A stretch of DNA of 64,000 nt from Serratia fonticola (GCF_006715025.1 NZ_VFMK01000001.1:620001-684000), one strand, 5' to 3'. Shown: positions 26,165-35,557, counted from the first letter of the stretch. The notes: generated by a model from the sequence alone, not told the origin. Program-made: numbers and translations.

Positions 26165-27112
26165 TTAAATATAGTTAATCAGCAGAATGAGGGTCTTTTT
26201 GAAATCGCCCTCCTGGCCTTCACCCGAAGCTTGCAAAGAGGCCGTATAGGATTTTTGCACCATGTCCTTGTTATTCATGTCGGCAAAGCTGTCGAACTGA
26301 TTGTATTTAATCCATTTGGGATTCGAATTATCGTAAATACGCATTGTCGAGCCGTTGCCCATATCCAGGCCGGTGGTATCTACCAGTGAACCATTCTTCA
26401 CCATAAAGTTGGCATCCAGGCTAAAGTTATCGCTACAGCCGTTTTTGCGGATGATGATGGAAAAATCCTTGCTGGCTACCGTACCTGCACCAGCACGCCA
26501 AGAGGGGATGTCGCCAAAATCGACCCCTTCTGGCGTGGTCAACTCAACGGAGGCGGAACACTGGATGACCTGAATTTTGTCCAGGCCGGTCAGCGTAAAA
26601 CGATAGTTTTTTCCCGGTTGGTTGTTGATCCCCAGGATCCCGTCAAGTTGGAATACCGAAATCTGGCCAGCGCCGCCAGGCGTAATGTTCCCGGTTTTTT
26701 GCAGATAGACCTGATAATTGACATGACCCAACTCCGGCCTGTTTGGATAACGGAACATGTCTGTCTGGGCTTTTGTGTTCAGGATCCCCAGATCGACACC
26801 GTTATAAATTACCCCCATGGAAATACCGGCAGCAATTTGCTTGCCATCGGGATTAGGGTAGAAGTAAACCCATTCGCCATTCGGTACGCTGGGGTACCCC
26901 CAGCACATCACGTTACGGCTCATCGGTTGTGAGGTCCACAACCGGCTCCCTATCGGCAGAGTCGCGGGGATTTTCAACTGGCCAATATCCTCGTTCTCTT
27001 CGGTGATACCGGTTGAAGTATTCAAATGGCATTCCAGCGCCTGCACGCTGAAAGGTGCGCTCAGGCAAGCCAGCAAGGCAAAAGTGCGCTTATAAGTAAA
27101 CAATCTGGACAT
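26165..27112 (-). CDS. Two-domain fimbrial adhesin, operon 2
   Basis: 315 residues: signal peptide (about 1-25, ending VQA), a unique N-terminal domain (to about 185) with two cysteines (LECHLN, VMCWGY), then a pilin-like domain with its own cysteine pair (QCSASVEL, RKNGCSDN) and a C-terminal hydrophobic strand (KKTLILLINYI). This is a tip-adhesin layout; the lectin domain is not one I can name. The start is the ATG at 27112, preceded by a strong GGAGG 8 bp upstream; that site lies inside the previous gene, whose end overlaps by 23 bp. Confidence 0.8.
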   Translation of the reverse strand: MSRLFTYKRTFALLACLSAPFSVQALECHLNTSTGITEENEDIGQLKIPATLPIGSRLWTSQPMSRNVMCWGYPSVPNGEWVYFYPNPDGKQIAAGISMGVIYNGVDLGILNTKAQTDMFRYPNRPELGHVNYQVYLQKTGNITPGGAGQISVFQLDGILGINNQPGKNYRFTLTGLDKIQVIQCSASVELTTPEGVDFGDIPSWRAGAGTVASKDFSIIIRKNGCSDNFSLDANFMVKNGSLVDTTGLDMGNGSTMRIYDNSNPKWIKYNQFDSFADMNNKDMVQKSYTASLQASGEGQEGDFKKTLILLINYI

Positions 27113-27719
27113 GAACGACGCCTCCAAACTGATTCGCCTGGGTATATCTCTGCGTGGATTCCAACTGAGCGCTGAACCACAACGTATTATTACCCGGCTG
27201 CAGGATGTACGGCCGGCTTTGCTGGTTGATGGACAAGGCTCGGCCTTGAGCGTCTTTCAGCCGTAGGGCAATCCCTTGTGCCCCCCCCTTTAGCTGCAGC
27301 AACTCTGGATTGTGCACGTCACTGTCACCCAGAAAAATCAGTGTGGCAGCCTGCTCACCCTGTAGATAAAGGCGCGTAGCCTCAGCGTCACGTTGCCCGG
27401 CAGGGGTGTCTATGACGGCTCTGGCTCCCAGCAGGCAGTTACGAAACGACAAACGGAAACGCACCGGTATGCTTTGATCGCCCGCATTCTGGAATGCTGT
27501 CGCGTTAACGTCGCCCAGATCGATCGCCTGATCCTGGCTGTCTGGCGTCAGGCTGCAGGGAGAGGTCAGCAAGCCACCATAAAAACTGATGGTGCCGCTG
27601 GTACCTTCGATCGCCTCCAACATTGAAACCGCCCGCACACTGCTACTGCCCAGTAACAACATGGGCAATAAGGTGGCCAACAACAGGGGCCGCAACCGGC
27701 CGCCGGTGAAAACTTCCAT
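27090..27719 (-). CDS. Fimbrial subunit, operon 2
   Basis: 209 residues with a signal peptide (about 1-30), then a pilin fold: GTISFYGGLLTSPCSL with the partner cysteine in SFRNCLLGA, and a C-terminal GGVVHVQIVYL strand. It is longer than the major pilin. It follows the chaperone gene by 11 bp, the position of papJ/papK or mrpE, so an adaptor or minor pilin is likely. It overlaps the adhesin gene by 23 bp. Confidence 0.85.
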   Translation of the reverse strand: MEVFTGGRLRPLLLATLLPMLLLGSSSVRAVSMLEAIEGTSGTISFYGGLLTSPCSLTPDSQDQAIDLGDVNATAFQNAGDQSIPVRFRLSFRNCLLGARAVIDTPAGQRDAEATRLYLQGEQAATLIFLGDSDVHNPELLQLKGGAQGIALRLKDAQGRALSINQQSRPYILQPGNNTLWFSAQLESTQRYTQANQFGGVVHVQIVYL

Positions 27720-27730
27720 GCCGTTTCTCC

Positions 27731-28480
27731 TTATTTATTGGCGTCTGGCGCGGCGCTGCATAGATTGCCGTTGCACACGAAGTGCAACTCCGGATGACCG
27801 CCGTAGTCGTTGATGTAGGTCACAACAAAGCTGGTGAGGTTGCTGTCGCGCAGTTTCACGGTTTCACGAGATTTTGGTGCCAGCATCATTGGCTGGAAAT
27901 CCGCGATCGCGTTTCCTCCTTGCTTAAGGGTGTTGTGAGCCATGCCGGTAAGGGTGATGTAAAACGGCGTCGGGTTTTCAATCGTCATCCCAGAGCCATT
28001 TTTGTGGAACACCAGTTTTTCCTGCCATACCTGGTCCTTAGGCACCACAATGGCCTTTGGCCGGTAAAACAGTTTGATCTGAGTTTGCAATGCCAGCTGC
28101 ATTACGTTGGTTTTGCTGCTTTTGGGTGGCACCTCGCGCAGGTTGAAATAAAACAGAGATTCCCGATCCTGTGGCAGACGCTCGGCTCCTGCCGTCTTGG
28201 TGATGCGCACCACGCTACGTTCGCCAGCTTCAACCCTTTGCAATGGCGGTAAAACCACCAGAGGCGCGGTGATTTTCTGGTGCTGCTCGTTTTCCAGCCA
28301 GGATTGGGCAAGGAAAGGCAGCTCTTTGTTTTCATTAATAATATTAAGGCTGATGGATTTTGCGTCACCCAAGTAAATCGCGCGGGTACGATCTAGCGAT
28401 ATCGCTGCATGGGCGGCGGGGAGGGCAGCCATCAAAGCCAGGCTGACAACGGCTATTTTTGCTACCACGGACTTATTCAT
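27731..28480 (-). CDS. Periplasmic fimbrial chaperone (PapD-like), operon 2
   Basis: 249 residues, signal peptide (about 1-25) ending AHAA, then the two-domain PapD fold: ISLDRTRAIYLGD, PQDRESLFYFNLREVPPKS, and the G1 strand LALQTQIKLFYRPKAI. The start at 28480 is preferred because GAGAG sits 9 bp upstream; two earlier start codons are too close to that site. It is placed after the usher gene, as in pap and mrp. Confidence 0.92.
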   Translation of the reverse strand: MNKSVVAKIAVVSLALMAALPAAHAAISLDRTRAIYLGDAKSISLNIINENKELPFLAQSWLENEQHQKITAPLVVLPPLQRVEAGERSVVRITKTAGAERLPQDRESLFYFNLREVPPKSSKTNVMQLALQTQIKLFYRPKAIVVPKDQVWQEKLVFHKNGSGMTIENPTPFYITLTGMAHNTLKQGGNAIADFQPMMLAPKSRETVKLRDSNLTSFVVTYINDYGGHPELHFVCNGNLCSAAPDANK

Positions 28481-28510
28481 ACTCATCAACTCTCATTATG
28501 TTGTTACGGA

Positions 28511-31009
28511 TTACAGTTTGCTGCACGGTAGCAGCAGTTGATCCAGTGGCTTGGCGGTGCCTGGAATGACGACACGACACTGGCGCTGGCCTTCCCAGGC
28601 AACGTCCAACTTCTCATTGGGTTGTACGCCAGTCAGATACACCGACCCTTCATCACTCACTACGGCCATTTCACGGCCTTTCTCATTGAGCACCGTGGCG
28701 CCAAACGGCGGCTCACTGCCATCGGCCAATTTGATAACCGCCAGCAGTTTGCTGCCTTTCACCACTTCAAAGTGGCGATAACCAATGGCCCCTTCGGTGA
28801 GCGTGCCCTGTACCACTGAACGAGTGGCTTCGACGTCATCGGCCAGTTTGTTGACGTCGATGCGCGTATCGGTGTTGTAGTAACTGGTGATATCGGAAAT
28901 AACGGCCAAGCCAAAATCGTTGCTGTACGCCCGACCGTTGTTGATCGGTATCCCGGCAATGCCATCGGTATCCAGCATCAGGCGGCTGCCGCCATTGCTG
29001 TTATTCTGGTGGGCCGCAATACCGTATCGGGTGGCGGTGATACCGCTGCGGAAGGTACCGCCCACTGAGGAATAGTTATCCTGTTGATATGAGGCGTTGG
29101 CATTAAGCGAGCCGAAGGAGGCATTGTGGGAGTAATAGCCACGTGCCAGCGGTTTGCCATCCTGATTGAAGCCGCTGCTGAGCTGCCAGGTATTGTTTGG
29201 GTCGGTATAGTCGTTATAAGACGCCATTTGGGTGACATCGCTGTTATTGGTTTGCAGCGAATAGCCAACGCGGCGACGATCGCCGATCGGCACGGTAAAG
29301 TTCAGCATGATGCTGTCATCGGTTTTACCGTGATAAGTGGTGCGAAATGCTGCCAGGGAAGCCGTAACGTTTTTGAAGTCGGCAATATTGAACATTTTGC
29401 TGGCAGAAAGCCCATAGCGGTTCTGCGCACGGGCATCCCAATAGGTCTGGTGCGAGTAAGTCAGATAGGCGGTGATTGCCTTGATGCTGTCTTGCGCCAT
29501 AAAGGTTTTGCTGGCGGTGATGGTATACAGCTCTTTTTCACGCCCGCTGTATTGATCGTCGTAGTTGTTGTAGCGGTTTTGCAGATACTGCGCCATGCTC
29601 ATGAATTTGCGCTGTGAGAAGCGATAACCGGCGAAGGTGATCTGGCTGTTGTAGTCGTCAAAGCGTTTGGCGTAGTTGACCTTGAACGACATGCCCGTCG
29701 CCGTGGGCTCATCCGGCAGGCGTGCGAAGGATTGCGTCACATCTACCGACATGGCACCCAAGATGTTGAGATCGCGCCCCAGGCCCAGCGCCCAGGCATT
29801 GTAGTCCCCGGCCAGCAACGCACCGCCATACAGTGACCAGGCATTGCTCATCCCCCAGGAAAAATCACTGGCGGAGAAGAAGGGGCCTTGCAGGTTATGG
29901 CTGTAGGTGGAGGGACGCCCCAACGCGATGTTGTAACGCACATAGCCAGGGCGGGTCAGATAAGGAATGGTGGCCGTATCTACCTGGAAAGTGGATACGC
30001 TGCCATCCTGCTCTTCTACCCGTACGTCCAGTCGGCCACGCACCGAGCTGTTGAGATCCTGGATCACAAATGGCCCGGCGGGCACCGTGGTCTGGTATAG
30101 CGTACGGCCTTCCTGCAATACGGTCACTTTGGCATTGCTTTTGGCAATGCCGCGCACCTCTGGGGCATAACCTTGCAGGCTCGGGGGTAGCATACGTTCA
30201 TCGCTGGCCAGGTTTACCCCAGTAAAGCGATAGGAATCAAAGACATTGGAGTCCAGGAAGATCTCACCGACGGTTAGCTTGGCAGCCTGCATTGGCAGAG
30301 CGCGATAAGCATAGATCTGGTTCCAGTCGAAATTATGGGTACGAACGCCTGCCTGCTGATTAAAGTTACTCTGATAATCGGCACGCAGACGCCAGGAGCT
30401 CAGGTTAGCCCCCAGGGTGCCGTAGCTGCTGAAGTTTTGCGACGTACTGTTACTGTGGCTTTGTTTACCCACTTGCCCGCTGATGCTGTAATCCAGCAGC
30501 AGACCAGGAATGCCGTCGTCCCATTGTTCTGGTGGCGTCCAGTCAGGATCGGTGTATTTCATCCAGGCTTGGGGAATAGTAATTGCCAGCACGCCACTGC
30601 CGATACGATCGGAAATGGTTGCCCCTTCAATGGCGCTGATATCGGCACACTGGTTGTCATGCCACAACGTGACTTTCTTGGCGACACGCTCTTTCAGCGC
30701 CATTTTTTCTATCAGGTCCGGTGGCAAGCAGACTTTGCTGTTCTTTTTTCCTGCTACAGGCAGGTATTGGATACTGCGTTGTGGCAACGGTTTCTGGTTG
30801 ATCTTGATATCCAGCAGATAGGTGCCGGGCATGACATAGTTGGCATCAGAAAAACGTGATAGATCCACCTTGCTGCGATCGCCGATATCCAATACGTCAG
30901 TATTGAATTCCGTGTCGGCAAAGGCCGGATGACCACAGAGAAAAGAGAGAATGACGATGGTCTGTGTTTTTTTCCGTGTCATTAATGACGTCATAGCATA
31001 ATCACTCAT
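28511..31009 (-). CDS. Outer-membrane fimbrial usher (PapC-like), operon 2
   Basis: 832 residues. The start may be this ATG or the one five codons later. A signal peptide ends near residue 31 (HPAFA); then come the N-terminal domain (DTEFNTDVLD), a barrel with plug-domain segments VRGIAKSNAKVTVLQEGR and VPAGPFVIQDL, and C-terminal domains with the final cysteine pair (QCRVVIP...LLPCSKL). Length and motifs are typical. The order (pilin, PapH-like, usher, chaperone) is that of pi-class Pap and MR/P operons, not the type 1 order of operon 1. Confidence 0.95.
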   Translation of the reverse strand: MSDYAMTSLMTRKKTQTIVILSFLCGHPAFADTEFNTDVLDIGDRSKVDLSRFSDANYVMPGTYLLDIKINQKPLPQRSIQYLPVAGKKNSKVCLPPDLIEKMALKERVAKKVTLWHDNQCADISAIEGATISDRIGSGVLAITIPQAWMKYTDPDWTPPEQWDDGIPGLLLDYSISGQVGKQSHSNSTSQNFSSYGTLGANLSSWRLRADYQSNFNQQAGVRTHNFDWNQIYAYRALPMQAAKLTVGEIFLDSNVFDSYRFTGVNLASDERMLPPSLQGYAPEVRGIAKSNAKVTVLQEGRTLYQTTVPAGPFVIQDLNSSVRGRLDVRVEEQDGSVSTFQVDTATIPYLTRPGYVRYNIALGRPSTYSHNLQGPFFSASDFSWGMSNAWSLYGGALLAGDYNAWALGLGRDLNILGAMSVDVTQSFARLPDEPTATGMSFKVNYAKRFDDYNSQITFAGYRFSQRKFMSMAQYLQNRYNNYDDQYSGREKELYTITASKTFMAQDSIKAITAYLTYSHQTYWDARAQNRYGLSASKMFNIADFKNVTASLAAFRTTYHGKTDDSIMLNFTVPIGDRRRVGYSLQTNNSDVTQMASYNDYTDPNNTWQLSSGFNQDGKPLARGYYSHNASFGSLNANASYQQDNYSSVGGTFRSGITATRYGIAAHQNNSNGGSRLMLDTDGIAGIPINNGRAYSNDFGLAVISDITSYYNTDTRIDVNKLADDVEATRSVVQGTLTEGAIGYRHFEVVKGSKLLAVIKLADGSEPPFGATVLNEKGREMAVVSDEGSVYLTGVQPNEKLDVAWEGQRQCRVVIPGTAKPLDQLLLPCSKL

Positions 31010-31105
31010 GGCAAATCCGCGCCCAACAGCAGGTCATCCGTACGACCTGGATACGTAATACGTGATGTCATTCAGTGCTTTTCCTGGCACTGGCAGAAAA
31101 TAGAA

Positions 31106-31660
31106 CTAAAGATAAGACAGGGTGAATTTCACCAAGGAGTTGAATCCGCCAGCTCGCGCATAGTCGGGATGGAGTTTTAGCTGAGCGCTGAAGTTCATCC
31201 TGTTATGGCCATCAACCAGCAGATAATCCGCCGTACTTTTACCCAAAGGTAACCGGTTTCCATCATCGGTAAGCAACTCAATGGCAACCCCTTTGGCATC
31301 ACCGCTGATAGCCAATAATTCGGGTTCTTCATTGTCTGGCGCGCCGTCGAAAATGACGTTCATCGCACGGTAGGAAAAGCCGGGTTTTATCTGGCTTGCC
31401 AGGGTGCAATTGACCAGTTTGATTTGAAAATCATGGCGGCTGCTGATAAGTAAAGGCTGTGACCCAGGAGCAGCGTCGGCCATCGACATCAGACCAAAAT
31501 CAATCGTTTGATCCAGGCTGTCGCTGGCGATACCGCATGGGGTTTCTACAATTTCTCCCCCCATATGCAAGGTGCCCGCACCTTGATTCTTTGCAACTGC
31601 TGTTGTTGCGCTACACATGCTGAGCGTGACAAACAGCGCGCCCCAAAACCGGGTTGTCAT
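31106..31660 (-). CDS. PapH/MrpB-like pilus-anchoring subunit, operon 2
   Basis: 184 residues with a signal peptide (about 1-23, ending AVA), a pilin fold with cysteine pair (VETPCGIA, LVNCTLAS) and a C-terminal FNSLVKFTLSYL strand. It lies between the major pilin and usher genes, where papH and mrpB encode the subunit that ends pilus growth and anchors the rod. The start is the ATG at 31660 with GGGAG 8 bp upstream; an upstream frame start would add 25 non-signal residues. Confidence 0.83.
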   Translation of the reverse strand: MTTRFWGALFVTLSMCSATTAVAKNQGAGTLHMGGEIVETPCGIASDSLDQTIDFGLMSMADAAPGSQPLLISSRHDFQIKLVNCTLASQIKPGFSYRAMNVIFDGAPDNEEPELLAISGDAKGVAIELLTDDGNRLPLGKSTADYLLVDGHNRMNFSAQLKLHPDYARAGGFNSLVKFTLSYL

Positions 31661-31747
31661 GTTGGCATCTCCCTGTTGTGACGAGCCTTTTACCTCTTGC
31701 CGACAAACGTAAAGCGAGGGATGCCCAGCAGGCATCCCATTGAGGTC

Positions 31748-32278
31748 TTACTGATAAGCCAAGGTGAAGTTCGCCACGCTGGTGAAATCGCCTGGTTCTA
31801 CTGCGCCAGAAGCGGTGCTGCCTTGCAGATACGCCGCGAAATTCAGCTTGTTGTCACCAGCCAGCAGGGTGACGGCATCTGTTGGCGTACCGTTCAGGTT
31901 TACTTTCTTGCCAGCTCCGTCGATCAACTGGATACCGGCGCCGCTTGCCTTGCCTGCCAGGCCGAGCAGATCGTTGTTACCGTCAGCGGTTGTCCCGGTG
32001 AACGCGACTTTAACGGTTTTCTGGGTAGCAATATCACAGTCTTTCAACTGAATGCTGAATGGCTGAGAGCTGGATTTACCCTGATTGGCCAGCACTCGGC
32101 TGCTGATCTGGCCCATTTCGATGGTCTGATCTACCGATTCCGGTGCAACACTGCATGGCGCATCAATAATGTCACCGGTGAAGGTTACGGTACCGCTGCC
32201 CTGGTTAGATGCGGCCTGAGCAACAGATGCAGTAGAGAAAGCAATCACAGTTGCCAGCATTAATTTATTCAGTTTCAT
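31748..32278 (-). CDS. Major fimbrial subunit (MrpA/PapA-like), operon 2
   Basis: 176 residues, signal peptide (about 1-22, ending AQAA), and a mature pilin with SGTVTFTGDIIDAPCSVAP and LKDCDIAT cysteines, ending VANFTLAYQ. It closely resembles Proteus MrpA from MKLNKL through GSIIDAPCS to AAYLQGS and PGDFT. First gene of the minus-strand operon, with a good AGGAAATTGAGAA ribosome site. It forms the pilus rod. Its 5' region is 1.2 kb long and carries the putative switch. Confidence 0.93.
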   Translation of the reverse strand: MKLNKLMLATVIAFSTASVAQAASNQGSGTVTFTGDIIDAPCSVAPESVDQTIEMGQISSRVLANQGKSSSQPFSIQLKDCDIATQKTVKVAFTGTTADGNNDLLGLAGKASGAGIQLIDGAGKKVNLNGTPTDAVTLLAGDNKLNFAAYLQGSTASGAVEPGDFTSVANFTLAYQ

Positions 32279-32406
32279 TTCTCAATTTCCTGTAGAGAGT
32301 ATTTAAATAAAAAGAAGAACACATCTAAATCACCTGCTATAGCCGCAACGTCATGTCACTGCTACTACAGTCGGAGCCACGTCCTTGAGCTCGGGCAATA
32401 CACTAC

Positions 32407-32436
32407 CTTGCATAATTCAATGATGAATTACGCAAG
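32407..32436 (-). promoter_or_regulatory. Stem-loop in the probable leader of fimbrial operon 2
   Basis: A 13-bp inverted repeat with one mismatch (CTTGCATAATTCA / TGAATTACGCAAG) and a 4-nt loop lies about 130 bp before the major pilin ATG. It may be a leader stem or a regulator operator. Confidence 0.4.
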
Positions 32437-32617
32437 ACGTTGTGAGGCGATAGTAACCGCCTGCATGGAATGCAAAAATATAAATATCACCATAGCGTCC
32501 TGCTGGGAATATTCTTGCAAATAATCAGGGTAATTGAAAATAGCTTTTATTAACTTTCATTAAATTCAGAATATAAATCCAAAACGAATTGTGAACATAT
32601 ATAATATTAAATCAATA

Positions 32618-32682
32618 GATCGTATATAAATATATCTCAGGATAATTAACTGAATAAAATTAGATATGCGAGATATTAGATC
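32618..32682 (-). promoter_or_regulatory. Paired GATC boxes, putative Dam/Lrp/PapI phase switch
   Basis: Read on the operon strand, the two sites are TACGATCTATTG (GATC at 32618-32621) and GCGATCTAATAT (GATC at 32679-32682), 61 bp apart in very AT-rich DNA. Pap-family switches use two CGATCT-type boxes inside Lrp sites, and PapI prefers ACGATC; there the boxes are 102 bp apart, so the geometry here differs. A divergent PapI-like gene lies at 33514. The rest of the 1,235-bp gap (32279-33513) holds no convincing gene and only one further GATC, at about 33374. Confidence 0.5.
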
Positions 32683-33513
32683 GCGAAACGGCGTACATGT
32701 ACTACAATCCGCAACATTGTTTTGCTGATGTCATCATCGCTCGTCTACCTTTGGTAGGCAGTGTTAATCTTCTTTTGTGATTGCAACTGAATGTTTTTAT
32801 TGGTTTTATTTTTTATATATTCGTTTTTCTGCTTTATTTAAGTGTGGTTTAGCTGTCTTTAATTAACATGTGGTTAACAATTTTTCAGCTGCGGTGGATT
32901 ATTAAATTCCTATTCTGTTACTCGCATAACTAATCTTTTTTTGGGATAGGATTATTCTACCTGTGGTGCTATGTTTTTAGATGGTTATGTCGGTTTTTAT
33001 ACCTGTTATATGTGGCGCGAGAATGCTTGCTGATGGCTTTTATGTGTGTGTCAGGTGAGTTTTTAATGCTGTTTTTTTTACTTAAATTAGTTTTTAAAAA
33101 CGTCTTTTTTTATGTGGGTAATACGAGGGTAAATAACATCCCATGAAAAAAATTTCATAGAAAATTCCTAGCCTGATTATTCGCAAAAATTGAGCTGTAG
33201 TGAATTTGAAAGGGAGGTTCTCTTAAGTTTATTAATTCTATAGCCACGAGGGAGTCAGTTTTTATTTAAGACCACCTCACATCAATAACGTGGTTTAGGC
33301 GCTGGCTAACGAAGTCCCTAAGCCATGAGAGTGCTGTACCAGCGTTGTGATGCCAGGCCGCTTCAGTTCCTGGGATCGCCACCAAGGGGGAAGGCAATCA
33401 GGAGTAGTGACGGGGGCGTTAGGCCTGTACGCCATCCCCATAAATATCGATACCCTATGTGACCGATGTGTCGCAACGGGAAGGGATACTCATAAAATGT
33501 TCAGGAGAAAACC

Positions 33514-33804
33514 ATGGAAAAGACGCCAATAACATATGAGGTCAGGAAGTTACATATGCTAAACGTGTTACAGGGTTTGTGTTCAGAGCGTATAGCGCTG
33601 GATACCTTACAGGAGCCGCCGCCGCCGGAGTTGTGGCCAAAAACACGAGAGTTGGCGGATAAGTGTGGGGAGAACATCTATGTGACCCGAACGCTCCTTT
33701 TGGCACTGGAAAAGGAAGGTAAAGTCCACTGTACTCATCGCAGTATCAATAACTCTCTGCGCTGGTATATCTGTACTGAACAAGCCTCGTCGAGAAAAGA
33801 GTAA
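33514..33804 (+). CDS. PapI/FaeA-like fimbrial phase-variation regulator
   Basis: 96 residues with a small winged helix. The segment VTRTLLLALEKEGKVHCTHRSI..LRWYI aligns with the PapI segment (QARYYLLLLEKEGMVQRSPLRRG..TYWFL). It is longer at both ends than PapI (77 residues). It is divergent from the pilin operon across 1.2 kb, as papI is from papBA. PapI helps Lrp move between GATC-containing sites. The start has GGAG 6 bp upstream, and a strong terminator follows. No PapB-like gene was found. Confidence 0.72.
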   Translation: MEKTPITYEVRKLHMLNVLQGLCSERIALDTLQEPPPPELWPKTRELADKCGENIYVTRTLLLALEKEGKVHCTHRSINNSLRWYICTEQASSRKE

Positions 33805-33831
33805 CGGCTTCTTCTTTCCGTCAGTGCTCAG

Positions 33832-33870
33832 GGCCGGTAAGCACTAAAGGCTACCGGCCTACCCTTTTTT
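33832..33870 (+). terminator. Terminator of the PapI-like gene
   Basis: Perfect 8-bp stem GGCCGGTA/TACCGGCC with a 12-nt loop, followed by ACCC and six T, 28 bp after the stop. Confidence 0.85.
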
Positions 33871-34046
33871 ACCCATTTAAATTCAATTTGTTACCGAAGC
33901 TATCGCGGAACCTTTGGCGATGAATTGCCGCAAAGGCAATTTGCCTGAACGCTTTTTCAGGCAGAATATACCCTTAAGGATTTCAGCCAGCGGCCAACGG
34001 GTTGCGGCTGGAAGGAAGAAGGGCAGCGCAACAAGCCGGAGTTAGC

Positions 34047-34724
34047 ATGAAGGGCAGTAACGAAATACTGGCACTGGATGGGATTCATTATCAAATTGAC
34101 GGTCAGGTTATCCTGGATGCCGTTTCCTTCACCCTGAAATCGGGCGAGTTTAAGTTGATTACCGGGCCTTCGGGGTGTGGTAAGAGTACGTTGTTGAAGA
34201 TTGTTTCTTCCTTACTCAGCCCTACCAGGGGCTCTATTATTTATGAGGGCAAAAATATCGATGACATGACCCCGGAAGAGTACCGTAAGCAGGTTTCTTA
34301 CTGCTTCCAAACGCCAGCCCTGTTCGGTGAGACCGTCTACGATAACCTCGCGTTGCCCTATCAAATTCGAAAATTAAAGCCAGACGAAAACAAAATACGG
34401 CAGGATATGGCGCATTTCGCCTTGCCTGACAGCATGTTGAAAAAGAGCATTAACGAGCTTTCTGGCGGTGAAAAGCAACGTATCTCACTGCTCCGAAATC
34501 TACAGTTTATGCCAAAGGTCTTGCTGCTAGATGAGATCACCAGCGCTCTGGATGAAGACAACAAACGCAATGTTAATGAGATTATTCATCGGCTGGTGGC
34601 AGAGCAGAGCCTGGCTGTGCTCTGGGTGACGCATGATAAAGATGAGATCGCGCATGCTGATGAGGTCATTACCCTTCCAGTAAACAGTGCCAAGACTCAG
34701 GAGAAAACAGATGAATCAGCATAA
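34047..34724 (+). CDS. fetA: Iron-export ABC transporter ATP-binding protein
   Basis: 225 residues, single ABC cassette: Walker A GPSGCGKST, signature LSGGEKQRISLLRNL, Walker B VLLLDEITSALDE. It is close to E. coli FetA (YbbL), which with FetB supports iron export and peroxide resistance. The start is the ATG at 34047 with GGAG 5 bp upstream. It overlaps fetB by 14 bp. Confidence 0.9.
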   Translation: MKGSNEILALDGIHYQIDGQVILDAVSFTLKSGEFKLITGPSGCGKSTLLKIVSSLLSPTRGSIIYEGKNIDDMTPEEYRKQVSYCFQTPALFGETVYDNLALPYQIRKLKPDENKIRQDMAHFALPDSMLKKSINELSGGEKQRISLLRNLQFMPKVLLLDEITSALDEDNKRNVNEIIHRLVAEQSLAVLWVTHDKDEIAHADEVITLPVNSAKTQEKTDESA

Positions 34725-35484
34725 CATCACCAACGAATCATTAGGGCTCTCGATGATCCTGGTGATTATCGCCATTCTGATCAGTCACAAGGAGAAGCTG
34801 GCACTGGAGAAAGACATTATCTGGAGCATTTTCCGCGCGGTGATACAGCTGGTTATTGTTGGCTATGTTCTAAAGTATATCTTTGATTTAAATAACGAAA
34901 TTCTCACCGTGCTGATGGTGTTGTTTATCTGCTTCAACGCGGCGTACAACGCGAAAAAGCGCAGTAAGTATATCGATAACGCGTTTGCTATCTCGTTTAT
35001 TGCCATTACTTCCGGGGCGGTACTGACGCTGGCGGTGCTCGTGCTGAGTGGGTCGATAACCTTTACTCCCATGCAGGTGATCCCCATTTCGGGCATGATT
35101 GCTGGCAACGCGATGGTGGCCGTCGGTCTGTGCTACAACAATCTGGGGCAGCGTTTTAAAGGTGAGCAACAGAAGATTCAGGAGATGCTTAGCCTGGGGG
35201 CCTCTCCCAAGTTTGCCTCTGCGGCGCTGATCCGTGACAGTATCCGTGCATCGCTGATCCCAACGGTAGATTCGGCGAAAACCGTTGGGCTGGTCAGCCT
35301 GCCGGGAATGATGTCTGGTTTGATCTTTGCCGGTATCGATCCGGTGAAAGCCATCAAATACCAGATCATGGTGACTTTTATGCTGCTTTCTACTACCAGC
35401 CTGTCAACCATCATTGCCTGCTATCTGGCTTATCGCAAGTTCTACAATCAACGTCATCAGCTGGTGATCGGTACGCTGAAATAG
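34711..35484 (+). CDS. fetB: Iron-export ABC transporter permease
   Basis: 257 residues, seven or so membrane segments, UPF0014/FetB (YbbM) family, with the conserved MSGLIFAGIDPVKAIKYQI region near residue 203 and the loop LGASPKFASAALIRDSIRAS. The start is the ATG at 34711 with GGAG 7 bp upstream, inside the end of fetA, so the two are coupled. Inner-membrane half of FetAB. Confidence 0.92.
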   Translation: MNQHNITNESLGLSMILVIIAILISHKEKLALEKDIIWSIFRAVIQLVIVGYVLKYIFDLNNEILTVLMVLFICFNAAYNAKKRSKYIDNAFAISFIAITSGAVLTLAVLVLSGSITFTPMQVIPISGMIAGNAMVAVGLCYNNLGQRFKGEQQKIQEMLSLGASPKFASAALIRDSIRASLIPTVDSAKTVGLVSLPGMMSGLIFAGIDPVKAIKYQIMVTFMLLSTTSLSTIIACYLAYRKFYNQRHQLVIGTLK

Positions 35485-35557
35485 CCATTTTTCACGCCAG
35501 GATTCATCAGCCTTTTTAGATTGTGGCTAACGCATCGTGCTATTGGATACGTAAAAC

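Noticed and set aside
31697..32263. 188-codon frame antisense to the major pilin
   Set aside because: Shadow of a real pilin gene with signal peptide and homology on the other strand.
33347..33532. 61-codon + strand open frame overlapping the PapI-like start
   Set aside because: Overlaps a better gene, no ribosome site, random composition.
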